DNA from: Roseovarius albus
Lineage (GTDB): Bacteria > Pseudomonadota > Alphaproteobacteria > Rhodobacterales > Rhodobacteraceae
Length of the DNA: 64,000 nucleotides
Assembly (NCBI RefSeq): GCF_900172335.1
Contig: NZ_FWFX01000001.1
Location: 186,001-250,000 of the forward strand
Reading direction: 5' to 3'
Shown: piece by piece, positions 45,040 to 54,183 of the stretch
Position numbering within the stretch: position 1 is the first letter of the stretch
Layout of the letters: each line of letters begins with the position of its first letter
Notes under the pieces: generated by a model
Databases searched by the model: none
What the model was told of the DNA's origin: nothing
The model's input: only the letters and a program-made list of their open reading frames with translations
Made by a program: the position numbers and the translations under genes

Positions 45040-46470
45040 ATGAATTCAGCCAAAGAGCCGAGCTTTCGCGAAAGTGTGGATTTGATGTTCAACCGTGCGG
45101 TTGCGCTGATGGAACTTCCTCCGGGATTAGAGGAGAAAATCCGGGTTTGTAATGCGACTTATACCGTTCGGTTTGGTGTTCGGCTGCGGGGCAAGATGCA
45201 TACTTTTACCGGCTATCGTTCCGTGCACTCCGAACATATGGAACCTGTAAAGGGTGGTATCCGCTATTCACTGGGGGTTAATCAAGACGAAGTCGAAGCG
45301 CTGGCTGCGCTGATGACTTATAAATGTGCTCTGGTCGAAGCACCTTTTGGGGGATCTAAAGGCGGGCTATGCATTGATCCTCGCGAATGGGAAGAGGACG
45401 AGTTGGAACGGATCACCCGCCGTTTTGCCTATGAACTGATCAAGCGCGACCTGATTAACCCCAGCCAGAACGTGCCAGCGCCGGATATGGGGACGGGAGA
45501 GCGCGAGATGGCCTGGATTGCCGACCAATATAAGCGCATGAATACCGTTGACATTAATGGCCGGGCTTGTGTGACCGGCAAACCGATTTCTGGCGGGGGT
45601 ATCCAGGGTCGGACCGAGGCCACCGGGCGCGGCGTACAATATGCGCTGCAAGAGTTTTTCCGCCACCCTGAAGATATCAAGGCGTCAGGAATGAGTGGTA
45701 CACTAGACGGCAAGCGTGTCATTGTGCAGGGCCTTGGTAATGTGGGCTATCATGCGGCGAAGTTCCTTCAAGAAGAAGATGGTTGTAAGGTCATTGCCAT
45801 CATCGAACGTGATGGTGGGCTTTACGATCCAAACGGGTTGAACGTTGAAGAGGTTCGCAATTGGATTGCCAGCCATGGTGGCGTTGATGGATACCCGACC
45901 GGGAAATATATCCGTGATGGCTCCAAGTATCTGGAAGAAGAGTGTGACATTCTCATTCCGGCGGCTATGGAGGGCGTGATCAACATGTCCAACGCTGAAA
46001 ACGTCAAAGCACCATTGATCATCGAGGCTGCGAACGGCCCAGTCACAGCCGGCGCGGATGAGATCCTGCGCAAAAAAGGTACCGTGATCATCCCAGATAT
46101 GTATGCCAATGCTGGTGGTGTAACTGTATCCTACTTTGAGTGGGTCAAGAACCTGAGCCACATTCGCTTTGGTCGTCTGGGGCGCCGTCAGGAAGAGGCG
46201 CGGCACCAGTTGATTGTGGATGAGCTTAATGCGTTGGACAGCCATTTGGGCGATGCTTGGACGATGACGCCTGACTTCAAGCAGAAATATCTGCGTGGAG
46301 CGGGTGAGTTGGAGTTGGTGCGCTCGGGTCTGGATGACACGATGCGTGCGGCGTATCAGTCAATGCGTGAGATCTGGCACAGCCGGGATGATGTCGAAGA
46401 CCTGCGCACCGCAGCCTATCTGGTGTCGATCGGCAAGGTGGCGGACAGCTACCGCGCGCTGGGGCTGTAA
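45040..46470 (+). CDS. Glu/Leu/Phe/Val dehydrogenase (glutamate dehydrogenase)
   Basis: 476 residues. The ATG at 45040 has an ideal AGGAGGG site; the ATG at 44980 does not. Motifs: PVKGGIRYS with the substrate Lys, CALVEAPFGGSKGG, the catalytic region PAPDMGTGEREMAWI, and the Rossmann loop QGLGNVGYHA. The enzyme interconverts glutamate and 2-oxoglutarate plus ammonia. A strong terminator follows, so it is not part of the sox operon, although ammonia and one-carbon flow link the two. Confidence 0.95.
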   Translation: MNSAKEPSFRESVDLMFNRAVALMELPPGLEEKIRVCNATYTVRFGVRLRGKMHTFTGYRSVHSEHMEPVKGGIRYSLGVNQDEVEALAALMTYKCALVEAPFGGSKGGLCIDPREWEEDELERITRRFAYELIKRDLINPSQNVPAPDMGTGEREMAWIADQYKRMNTVDINGRACVTGKPISGGGIQGRTEATGRGVQYALQEFFRHPEDIKASGMSGTLDGKRVIVQGLGNVGYHAAKFLQEEDGCKVIAIIERDGGLYDPNGLNVEEVRNWIASHGGVDGYPTGKYIRDGSKYLEEECDILIPAAMEGVINMSNAENVKAPLIIEAANGPVTAGADEILRKKGTVIIPDMYANAGGVTVSYFEWVKNLSHIRFGRLGRRQEEARHQLIVDELNALDSHLGDAWTMTPDFKQKYLRGAGELELVRSGLDDTMRAAYQSMREIWHSRDDVEDLRTAAYLVSIGKVADSYRALGL

Positions 46471-46495
46471 AGGCTTCGATACTAAAAATGACAAT

Positions 46496-46523
46496 GGGGA
46501 AGGCATGCCTTCCCCGTTTTATT
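46496..46523 (+). terminator. terminator of the glutamate dehydrogenase gene
   Basis: Perfect 10 bp palindrome GGGGAAGGCATGCCTTCCCC (46496-46515) followed by GTTTTATTT. Confidence 0.92.
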
Positions 46524-46637
46524 TGATTTTACAGGCTTGGAAGAAGTGTCGGTTGAAAACGACACATTCTGTCGCCCGTGTTTGTTGCTTTCGATGGCAG
46601 AGCCTGTTTATCTGCCCGCATCATCAGGGAGAGATCT

Positions 46638-47891
46638 ATGGCGTTTTCTGGTTGGCGCGTTCTGAAAGAGGGTTTGACCGGCAACAAGGGCTGGGCCCCG
46701 CACTGGCGGGATGCTGCACCGAAGGATGAATATGACGTGGTCATCATCGGTGGGGGCGGGCATGGGTTGTCGACGGCGTACTATCTGGCCAAGAACCATG
46801 GCATTTCCAATGTGGCGGTGCTGGAAAAGGGGTACCTTGGCGGCGGCAACGTTGGGCGAAATACCACGATTGTGCGGGCGAATTACTTTTTGCCGGGAAA
46901 TTCCGAGTTTTACAGCCATTCCCTGAAGCTGTGGGAAGGGCTGGAAGACGATCTGAACTACAATGTGATGATGTCGCAGCGTGGGCAGATTTCCCTGTTC
47001 CACTCGGATGGTCAGCGCGATGCGGCCATTCGCCGGGGCAATTCGATCCGCAATCAGGGCGATGATGCTGAATTGTTGAGCCGTGATGATGTGAAACGCC
47101 ATTTGCCTTACTTGGACTATGATCAGGCGCGGTTCCCGATCTATGGCGCGTTGTTACAAAGGCGTGCGGGTACAGCACGCCATGATGCGGTGGCCTGGGG
47201 GTTTGCCCGAGGAGCGAGTGACCGGGGTGTTGATCTGATCCAGAATTGCGAAGTGACTGGCATCGATGTTGAAGGTGGCGTTGTCAAAGGTGTGCAGACC
47301 AGCCGGGGCGCGATCAAGGCCAAGAAGGTGGCGATTATTGTGGCAGGTCGCTCAAGCCAGGTGGCGGCGATGGCGGGCATGCGCCTGCCGATTGAGAGCC
47401 ATATCTTGCAGGCTTTTGTCACTGAAGGGTTGAAGCCCTGCATCGACCATGTGGTCAGCTTTGGCATGGGGCATTTCTATATCAGCCAGTCGGACAAGGG
47501 CGGGCTGGTGTTTGGTGGTGATCTGGACATGTATTCCTCGTATGCCGCACGTGGCAACCTGCCGCTGGTCGAGCATGTGATGGAGGCAGGCATGACCCTG
47601 ATGCCGATGATCGGCAAGGCCAAGGTGCTGCGCAGCTGGGGCGGGATCATGGATATGTCGCCCGATGGATCTCCCATTATCGACAAGACGCAAACACAGG
47701 GGCTCTATCTGAACTGCGGCTGGTGTTACGGTGGATTCAAGGCGGTGCCGGGGTCGGGCTACTCGACCGCGCATCTGATTGCGACGGATACGCCGCATAC
47801 GCCAGCGGCACGCTACCGTTTGGACCGCTTCTTCACAGGCCGGGGCCTGATGGATGAAGAAGGCACCGGCAGCCAGCATAACCTGCACTGA
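46638..47891 (+). CDS. soxB: sarcosine oxidase subunit beta
   Basis: 417 residues from the ATG at 46638 (GGGAGAGA upstream). FAD-binding Gly-rich motif VVIIGGGGHGLSTAYYLAK, and the covalent FMN His region is compatible with ARHDAVAWGF. The heterotetrameric enzyme oxidatively demethylates sarcosine to glycine and, with tetrahydrofolate, 5,10-methylene-THF, producing H2O2. First gene of soxBDAG. Confidence 0.96.
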   Translation: MAFSGWRVLKEGLTGNKGWAPHWRDAAPKDEYDVVIIGGGGHGLSTAYYLAKNHGISNVAVLEKGYLGGGNVGRNTTIVRANYFLPGNSEFYSHSLKLWEGLEDDLNYNVMMSQRGQISLFHSDGQRDAAIRRGNSIRNQGDDAELLSRDDVKRHLPYLDYDQARFPIYGALLQRRAGTARHDAVAWGFARGASDRGVDLIQNCEVTGIDVEGGVVKGVQTSRGAIKAKKVAIIVAGRSSQVAAMAGMRLPIESHILQAFVTEGLKPCIDHVVSFGMGHFYISQSDKGGLVFGGDLDMYSSYAARGNLPLVEHVMEAGMTLMPMIGKAKVLRSWGGIMDMSPDGSPIIDKTQTQGLYLNCGWCYGGFKAVPGSGYSTAHLIATDTPHTPAARYRLDRFFTGRGLMDEEGTGSQHNLH

Positions 47892-47907
47892 TGGAGAGGG
47901 CGGGATT

Positions 47908-47958
47908 ATGAGTGATTTTACAAAGATGAAGCACAAGGCGCAGGGGAAATTGTCATGA
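47908..47958 (+). CDS. 16-residue micro-ORF between soxB and soxD
   Basis: MSDFTKMKHKAQGKLS, with GAGGGCGGGA before the ATG; its TGA (47956-47958) overlaps the soxD ATG at 47955. It is basic, with no signal or helix. The strong ribosome site and the ATGA junction argue for translation coupled to soxD. It may be a leader peptide or a tiny subunit; too short to name. Confidence 0.55.
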   Translation: MSDFTKMKHKAQGKLS

Positions 47959-48224
47959 GAATTACCTGTCCGATTTGCGGAGAGCGCGACCGGCGCGAGT
48001 TTTATTATCAGGGCGCAGCGGTGGCGCTGGACCGGCCTGAGGCGGATGCAGAGCCGGAAGCCTGGGTGGATTACGTGCATGTGCGCGACAACCCATGCGG
48101 GATGACGCGAGATCTTTGGTATCACGAGCATTGCGGATCATGGGTGGTGGTCACGCGCAATACCGCGACGCATGAGGTGATTGAAACGGCCTTGGCCTCG
48201 GACATCAAGGAGCAGGGCGCATGA
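47955..48224 (+). CDS. soxD: sarcosine oxidase subunit delta
   Basis: 89 residues with the zinc-binding pattern CPICGERDRREFYYQG and a later HEHCGSW, the known SoxD zinc site. The start overlaps the micro-ORF stop; its own stop overlaps the soxA start (ATGA). Confidence 0.95.
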   Translation: MRITCPICGERDRREFYYQGAAVALDRPEADAEPEAWVDYVHVRDNPCGMTRDLWYHEHCGSWVVVTRNTATHEVIETALASDIKEQGA

Positions 48225-51151
48225 GGATTGAGGGCAAGGGGCTGATTGATCGCGGTCAGCAGATCAATTTTCAGTTTGATGGTCATAGTTATCAGGGCTT
48301 TGGCGGCGATACGCTGGCCTCGGCGCTGTTGGCCAATGACATCGCGCTGATGGGACGGTCGTTCAAGTACCACCGCCCGCGTGGTGTGTTAAGTGCGGGC
48401 AGTGAAGAGCCGAATGCGTTGGTAACAACCGGGTTGGGCGCGGCGCAGGAACCAAATGTGCGGGCGACGACGCTGGAGTTGCACGAAGGGCTGGTCACGA
48501 AAAGTCAGAACCGCTGGCCTTCGCTTGGGTTCGACCTGATGAGTTTGAACGATTGGGCGGCACCGTTTCTGGGCGCTGGGTTTTATTACAAGACCTTCAT
48601 GTGGCCCAAGGCGTTATGGGAAAAGCTCTATGAGCCGGTCATTCGCAATGCCGCCGGATTGGGGGCCTTGTCTGGCAAGCACAATGTCGAGACCTACGAG
48701 AAAGCCTATGCCCATTGCGACCTGCTGGTGATTGGTGCGGGGCCTGCCGGGTTGCTGGCGGCATTGACCGCAGCCAGGGCCGGGGCCGATGTGATTTTGG
48801 CCGAGGAAGATACCCGCACCGGCGGGCGGCTGAATGCCGAGACATTAGAGGTGGATGGCAAACCCGGCGCGGTCTGGGCCGAAGAGATCACCGCCGAGCT
48901 GGCGCAAATGGACAACGTGCGGATCATGACCCGCACCAGCGTGGTCGGGGCCTATGATCAGGGTACTTTCGGGGCGCTTGAGAAGGTCCCGCATGATGTA
49001 TCGATGCGATTGGGGGCACCACGCGAGTGTTTCTGGCGTATTGTGGCAAAACGCGCCGTGCTGGCGGCGGGTGCGATTGAACGGCCCGTGGCGTTTCGCA
49101 ACAATGACCGCCCGGGTATTATGACGGCGGGAGCCGTGCGCGCCTATCTGAATCGCTGGCGGGTGGCGACGGGCCGGAATGTGGTGGTCTTTGGCAATAC
49201 CGATGAAGCGCATCGCACGGTGGCCGATCTGCAGGACGCAGGCGTGCACGTGAGCGCGCTGGTTGATGCGCGGCACCATGCGAAATGCGATCTGGATGTG
49301 CCGTTTTATGCGGGTGCTGAGGTTTGTGATGCGGGCGGTGGGAAACGTCTTGAATCCGTGACCATCCGTACCGCAAAGGGCACCGAAAATGTTCAGGCCG
49401 ATTGTCTGGCCATGTCGGGTGGCTGGAACCCGACGGTGAACCTGACCTGTCATATGGGTGGGCGTCCGACCTGGGACCGCGATATTGCCGCCTTTGTGCC
49501 GGTGGACGGTGCGGTGCCAGGGCTGAGCACGGCTGGGGCCTGTCAGGGAGATTTCTCGACCCATAAGTGCCTTGAGGCGGGTGTTGCGGCAGCGCAGGGG
49601 GCCTTGGATGATCTGGGGCTGAAGCGCGCGGACGTTGTGGCTCCTGCGGCAGAGGACGGTGTTTATGACATCTATCCGGTCTATGCGGTGCCGGGAAAAG
49701 GTCGGGCCTGGCTGGATTTCCAGAACGATGTGACTGTGAAGGACGTCAAACAGGCTGCTGTCGAGAATTTCCAATCTGTCGAACATATGAAGCGTTACAC
49801 CACGCAGGGCATGGCGACGGATCAGGGCAAGAACTCGAACGTTGCCGCCTTGGCGGTGCTGGCGGATGCGACTGGGCGTGGGATCCCCGAGACCGGGACA
49901 ACCACCTATCGCCCGCCTTATACGCCGGTGTCGATTGCATCGCTGGGTGCGGGCGCGCAGTGCAAGGGGTTTGCGCCGGAGCGGTTTACAACCTCGCATA
50001 AGGCCACGCAGGAAAAGGGTGCGCCGTTTATCGAGGCCGGGCTGTGGTACCGGCCCAGCTATTTCCCGAAAGCGGGCGAAACCCATTGGCGGCAATCGTG
50101 TGATCGCGAGGTCAACATGGTGCGCAATGCTGTGGGCGTTTGTGATGTGTCCACCTTGGGCAAGATCGATGTTCAGGGGCCGGATGCGGGCGCGTTTCTG
50201 GATTTTGTTTATACCAACGCGTTTTCGACCCTTAAGGTCAGACGGGTACGATATGGCTTTATGCTGCGTGAAGACGGGCATGTGATGGATGATGGCACCA
50301 CCGCGCGGCTGAGCGAGCAGCATTTCGTGATGACGACCACCACCGCAGCAGCGGGACAGGTGATGCGGCATCTGGAGTTTGTGCACCAGTGTCTGGTGCC
50401 ACAGATGGATGTGCGCTTTACCTCTGTAACTGAACAATGGGCACAGTTTGCCGTGGCAGGGCCGCAGTCGCGTGATCTGCTGAACGATCTGCTGGATACG
50501 CCGATTGATGACGAGAGCTGGCCCTTCATGGCGTGCGGCGAGGTTAGTATAGGCGGTGTGAAGGGACGGCTATTCCGGATCTCCTTCTCGGGTGAGCATG
50601 CCTATGAGGTGGCGGTGCCCTCGCGTTATGGCGACAGCCTGTTCCGTACGCTTATGACCAAGGCAGAGGCGCTGGGCGGCGGGGCCTATGGGATGGAAGC
50701 GCTGAATGTGTTGCGGATCGAGAAAGGCTTTATCACCCATGCCGAAATCCATGGTCGGGTGACGGCCTATGACATTGGCATGGGAGGCATGGTCAGCGGC
50801 AAGAAGGATTGTATCGGCAAGGCCTCGGCCGCGCGGCCGGGCATGGTTGAAGAAAGCCGCGAGCGGATGGTCGGTCTGAAACCCGTGGGTGAGGTGAAAG
50901 AGCTGATCGCTGGGGGGCACTTGTTTGACAAGGGTGCCGAAGCGGTGAGTGCCAATGATCAGGGGTATATCACCTCGGTCGGGTTTTCGCCGACGCTAGG
51001 CCACAACATCGCGCTCGGGTTTTTGAAGGACGGCCCGGCGCGGCATGGCGAAGTGGTGCGGATGGTCGAGCATTTAAACGGGGTGGAAACCCTGTGCGAG
51101 GTCTGCCACCCGGTGTTTTTTGATGCTGAAGGAGGGCGGACACGTGGTTGA
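48221..51151 (+). CDS. soxA: sarcosine oxidase subunit alpha
   Basis: 976 residues, the full length. N-terminal 2Fe-2S-like/NAD region, then an FAD/NAD Rossmann motif (VIGAGPAGLLAALTAARAGAD) and a C-terminal aminomethyltransferase (GcvT-like) half that passes formaldehyde to tetrahydrofolate. RSFKYHRPRG near the N-terminus is typical. Overlaps soxG by eight bases. Confidence 0.96.
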   Translation: MRIEGKGLIDRGQQINFQFDGHSYQGFGGDTLASALLANDIALMGRSFKYHRPRGVLSAGSEEPNALVTTGLGAAQEPNVRATTLELHEGLVTKSQNRWPSLGFDLMSLNDWAAPFLGAGFYYKTFMWPKALWEKLYEPVIRNAAGLGALSGKHNVETYEKAYAHCDLLVIGAGPAGLLAALTAARAGADVILAEEDTRTGGRLNAETLEVDGKPGAVWAEEITAELAQMDNVRIMTRTSVVGAYDQGTFGALEKVPHDVSMRLGAPRECFWRIVAKRAVLAAGAIERPVAFRNNDRPGIMTAGAVRAYLNRWRVATGRNVVVFGNTDEAHRTVADLQDAGVHVSALVDARHHAKCDLDVPFYAGAEVCDAGGGKRLESVTIRTAKGTENVQADCLAMSGGWNPTVNLTCHMGGRPTWDRDIAAFVPVDGAVPGLSTAGACQGDFSTHKCLEAGVAAAQGALDDLGLKRADVVAPAAEDGVYDIYPVYAVPGKGRAWLDFQNDVTVKDVKQAAVENFQSVEHMKRYTTQGMATDQGKNSNVAALAVLADATGRGIPETGTTTYRPPYTPVSIASLGAGAQCKGFAPERFTTSHKATQEKGAPFIEAGLWYRPSYFPKAGETHWRQSCDREVNMVRNAVGVCDVSTLGKIDVQGPDAGAFLDFVYTNAFSTLKVRRVRYGFMLREDGHVMDDGTTARLSEQHFVMTTTTAAAGQVMRHLEFVHQCLVPQMDVRFTSVTEQWAQFAVAGPQSRDLLNDLLDTPIDDESWPFMACGEVSIGGVKGRLFRISFSGEHAYEVAVPSRYGDSLFRTLMTKAEALGGGAYGMEALNVLRIEKGFITHAEIHGRVTAYDIGMGGMVSGKKDCIGKASAARPGMVEESRERMVGLKPVGEVKELIAGGHLFDKGAEAVSANDQGYITSVGFSPTLGHNIALGFLKDGPARHGEVVRMVEHLNGVETLCEVCHPVFFDAEGGRTRG

Positions 51152-51695
51152 ATTGATTGCAAAAACGCCCTTTGACGGGGCATTGCCGCTGGAAGTTGGA
51201 ACGGTTTCCGCTTCTGAGGTGGATACGGGCGTTCTGACCAGTGTGGCGCCGTATAAGGGAAAAAATAAAGCCCTGTCGGAGGCGTTGAAAGGCGCTCATG
51301 GTATGGCGGCCCCGGCCCCCAACCGGGCGACCGGCAAAGAAGGCAGCCGTGCAATCTGGTTTGGCCGCGAGATGGTACTGCTGTGCGGGCCGGAGCCTGA
51401 TGCGAAGCTCGGCAAACATGCGGCACTGACAGATCAGTCGGATGCCTGGGCGGTGGCGCGGCTGGAGGGAGAGAATGCCGCCCAAGTATTGGCGCGTCTG
51501 ACACCGATTGACCTGCGCCCGGGCGTGTTCAAGCGTGGCCATACTGCGCGCACAGAATTGCAGCATATGATGGCGTCTATTACCCGGATTGGCGAGCGCA
51601 GCTATCAGATCATGGTGTTTCGTGCCTTTGCGCAAACCCTTGCGCATGATCTGAAAATCGCGATGCAGGGGGTTGCAGCACGGCAGCCGCGCTGA
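51144..51695 (+). CDS. soxG: sarcosine oxidase subunit gamma
   Basis: 183 residues from a GTG at 51144, preceded by AAGGAGGG; starts at 51120/51123 are less well placed. The fold is the small GcvT-like SoxG. LRPGVFKRGHTARTELQHM and YQIMVFRAFAQTLAHDL are typical. Completes the tetramer; last sox gene. Confidence 0.93.
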   Translation: MVELIAKTPFDGALPLEVGTVSASEVDTGVLTSVAPYKGKNKALSEALKGAHGMAAPAPNRATGKEGSRAIWFGREMVLLCGPEPDAKLGKHAALTDQSDAWAVARLEGENAAQVLARLTPIDLRPGVFKRGHTARTELQHMMASITRIGERSYQIMVFRAFAQTLAHDLKIAMQGVAARQPR

Positions 51696-51731
51696 CAGAT
51701 AGAGGTCACGTTGATTTTGGAGTGTTCTGCT

Positions 51732-52040
51732 ATGCGTATGATGTTGTTGCCAGCTTTCGCCCTGTTTGCTTTGCCAGTTTCTGCGGAAACCGCCGATGAG
51801 CGTGCCGCCCGTTGTGAGGTGCAGGCCGGGATCATTGCGACATCGGTGGAAGAGCGCAAGGCGGGGACGGACGCAGACAAAATCAAGAAGTCGCTTCGCA
51901 AGGGTAAGAACAAGGTCGAAAAGAAATACGTCCCGTCAGTGCCGTATCTGGTGGATTTCGTCTTTACCCTGCCTGAGGATCAACTGACGGACGAGGCGGC
52001 GAGCCAATTCCAGAAATCTTGCGGGGCCTTCGAGCAATAA
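51732..52040 (+). CDS. small secreted hypothetical protein
   Basis: 102 residues. Signal peptide LLPAFALFALPVSAETADE with a clear Ala-X-Ala end; the mature part is charged (KAGTDADKIKKSLRKGKNK) with two cysteines. TTGGAGTG lies before the ATG. Conserved family not recognised; expected in the periplasm. Between soxG and dnaG. Confidence 0.65.
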   Translation: MRMMLLPAFALFALPVSAETADERAARCEVQAGIIATSVEERKAGTDADKIKKSLRKGKNKVEKKYVPSVPYLVDFVFTLPEDQLTDEAASQFQKSCGAFEQ

Positions 52041-52099
52041 GTCGATCTCAACCCATCTGCCCCCTAGCGATCTGTACGCCATTTGGCTAATGATAGGGT

Positions 52100-54058
52100 A
52101 TGAGTCTTCCACCCAACTTCCTTGATGAATTGCGCACGCGCGTGTCACTGAGCCAGGTGGCTGGGCGCAAGCTGGTGTGGGATGCGCGCAAGTCCAACCA
52201 GGGCAAAGGTGACATGTGGGCCCCTTGCCCGTTCCATCAGGAAAAGACCGCCAGCTTTCACGTCGATGACCGCAAGGGCTATTACTACTGCTTCGGCTGC
52301 CACGCCAAAGGCGATGCGATCAGCTTTGTGCGGGAGACTGAGAATGTCGATTTCATGGAGGCGGTGCGAATCTTGGCAGCCGAGGCCGGGATGCAAATGC
52401 CCGAGCGCGATCCGCAAGCACAGGCCAAGGCCGACAAGCATACCCAGCTGATCGAGGTGATGGAAAAAGCGGTGCAGTTTTTCCGCCTGCAGCTGAAAAC
52501 CGGGGCCGGGGCCGATGCGCGCGATTATCTGGCGGGGCGTAAGCTGTCAGAGGCGACGCAGGAACAGTTCGAAATTGGCTTTGCGCCGGATGCCTGGCAA
52601 GGCCTATGGGATCATCTGGTGCAGGCGAGTGTTGCGCCTGAGATGATATTGGAATGTGGTTTGGCCAAGCCGAGCCAGAAGGGCGGCAAGCCTTACGATA
52701 CGTTTCGCAACCGGATCATGTTTCCCATTCGCGATGCGCGCGGACGCTGCATTGCCTTTGGCGGCCGGGCGATGGACCCGAATGACAATGCGAAATACCT
52801 GAACTCGCCCGAGACACTACTGTTTGATAAATCGCGCACGCTCTACAATCTTGGGCCTGCGCGCACGGCGGCAGGCAGAGGCAAAGATTTGATCGTGGCT
52901 GAGGGGTACATGGACGTCATTGCCCTGTCGGTGGCAGGGTTCAAGGCCAGCGTTGCGCCACTGGGGACCGCAGTGACCGAGCATCAGGTGCAGATGCTAT
53001 GGCGCGTCGCCGATGAGCCGATCATCGCACTGGATGGCGATACGGCGGGCCTGCGTGCGGCGCACCGGGTGATAGATATTGCGCTGCCGCTTTTGGAGGC
53101 GGGTAAATCCCTGCGCTTTGCGATCATGCCCGAGGGGCAGGACCCCGATGATCTGCTCAAGGCCAAGGGTGCCAAGGCGCTGCAGGCGCTGCTGGATGGC
53201 GCCCTGCCGATGGTTCAGTTGTTGTGGCAGCGCGAAACTGAGGGGCGGGTTTTTGACAGCCCAGAGCGCAAAGCAGCATTGGACAAGGCGCTACGGGAAA
53301 AGATCAAGCTGATCGCGGATCCGTCAATTCGACGCCACTATGGCGATGCGATCAAAGATCTGCGGTGGGAATTGTTTCGAACCAAACGCGACACCGGAGC
53401 CCCCCGCGGGAATTACAGCGGTGGCAAGTTCAAGCCGCGGGTTGAGAACGCCCGCGCCAGCACGCGCAGCTCGCTTTTGGTGGCGGCGGACGAATTGGCG
53501 CACATCCGGTTGCGCGAAGCGGTCATTCTGGCCTCTTTGATACTGAATCCAGATGTTTTGGTGGAGTTCGAAGCGGATATCGAAGCGATGCGCTGCAACT
53601 CAACGGATTATGCACGTTTGCGGGATCTAATCCTGCGCTATGCCGATATGGGGCCGGAACAATTGCGCATGGAGATTGAGCAAGAATATGGTGTGGCAGA
53701 GCTTGAAAACCTGCTGGCGCTTCCCCATGTGGTGCTGGCACCGCCAGTGCGAATCCCCGGGGATGCTGAGCTTGCCCGACAGACGATTTCAGAGGAACTG
53801 GCCAAGCTTGAGGCCCATTACGGCCTGCAAACCGAAATCATGGAAGCTGAGGAGGATATCTCGGGCGTTGTGGATGAAGCCGTGACCTGGCGATTGGGTC
53901 AGGCGGCAGAAGCTCGTAATAAGGCTGTGAGAAGCCTGCAAGAAGACCGCACCGAGTATGAACGGGCAGACAATGGCGCGCCGATCAATCGCGATGAACG
54001 TGATCGATTTGACGCGCTGCTCGAGAAGATTACATTTTCTAAATCGGGCCGCCGGTAA
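52100..54058 (+). CDS. dnaG: DNA primase
   Basis: 652 residues. The N-terminal CHC2 zinc ribbon has CPFHQEKTASFHV and YYYCFGCHAKGD. The TOPRIM core has LIVAEGYMDVIAL and ALDGDTAGLRAA. The C-terminal helicase-binding domain is shorter than in gammaproteobacteria. It primes Okazaki fragments. Same direction as rpoD. Confidence 0.97.
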   Translation: MSLPPNFLDELRTRVSLSQVAGRKLVWDARKSNQGKGDMWAPCPFHQEKTASFHVDDRKGYYYCFGCHAKGDAISFVRETENVDFMEAVRILAAEAGMQMPERDPQAQAKADKHTQLIEVMEKAVQFFRLQLKTGAGADARDYLAGRKLSEATQEQFEIGFAPDAWQGLWDHLVQASVAPEMILECGLAKPSQKGGKPYDTFRNRIMFPIRDARGRCIAFGGRAMDPNDNAKYLNSPETLLFDKSRTLYNLGPARTAAGRGKDLIVAEGYMDVIALSVAGFKASVAPLGTAVTEHQVQMLWRVADEPIIALDGDTAGLRAAHRVIDIALPLLEAGKSLRFAIMPEGQDPDDLLKAKGAKALQALLDGALPMVQLLWQRETEGRVFDSPERKAALDKALREKIKLIADPSIRRHYGDAIKDLRWELFRTKRDTGAPRGNYSGGKFKPRVENARASTRSSLLVAADELAHIRLREAVILASLILNPDVLVEFEADIEAMRCNSTDYARLRDLILRYADMGPEQLRMEIEQEYGVAELENLLALPHVVLAPPVRIPGDAELARQTISEELAKLEAHYGLQTEIMEAEEDISGVVDEAVTWRLGQAAEARNKAVRSLQEDRTEYERADNGAPINRDERDRFDALLEKITFSKSGRR

Positions 54059-54124
54059 CGGGCCTGTTACATTTAGGGAAGCACTCACAAAGAAAACCCT
54101 GTAGAGGGTTGCGAATCACCGTGT

Positions 54125-54160
54125 GGCAGGATTGATTCGGATCAAACGAATCACCCTGCC
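54125..54160 (+). promoter_or_regulatory. hairpin in the rpoD leader
   Basis: GGCAGGATTGATTCG (54125-54139) pairs with CGAATCACCCTGCC (54147-54160) in a 13-14 bp stem with a small internal bulge, 23 bp before the rpoD ATG. No T run follows, so it looks like a leader structure rather than a terminator for dnaG. Confidence 0.5.
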
Positions 54161-54183
54161 AACCATATGTTCAGGAGATCTGT

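Noticed and set aside
44868..45152. ORF upstream of the glutamate dehydrogenase start
   Set aside because: Runs out of frame into the dehydrogenase and has no family features.
48845..50437. 530-codon minus-strand ORF opposite soxA
   Set aside because: It is His/Arg/Pro-rich with no domain text and lies wholly within a certain gene; a typical GC-rich antisense shadow.
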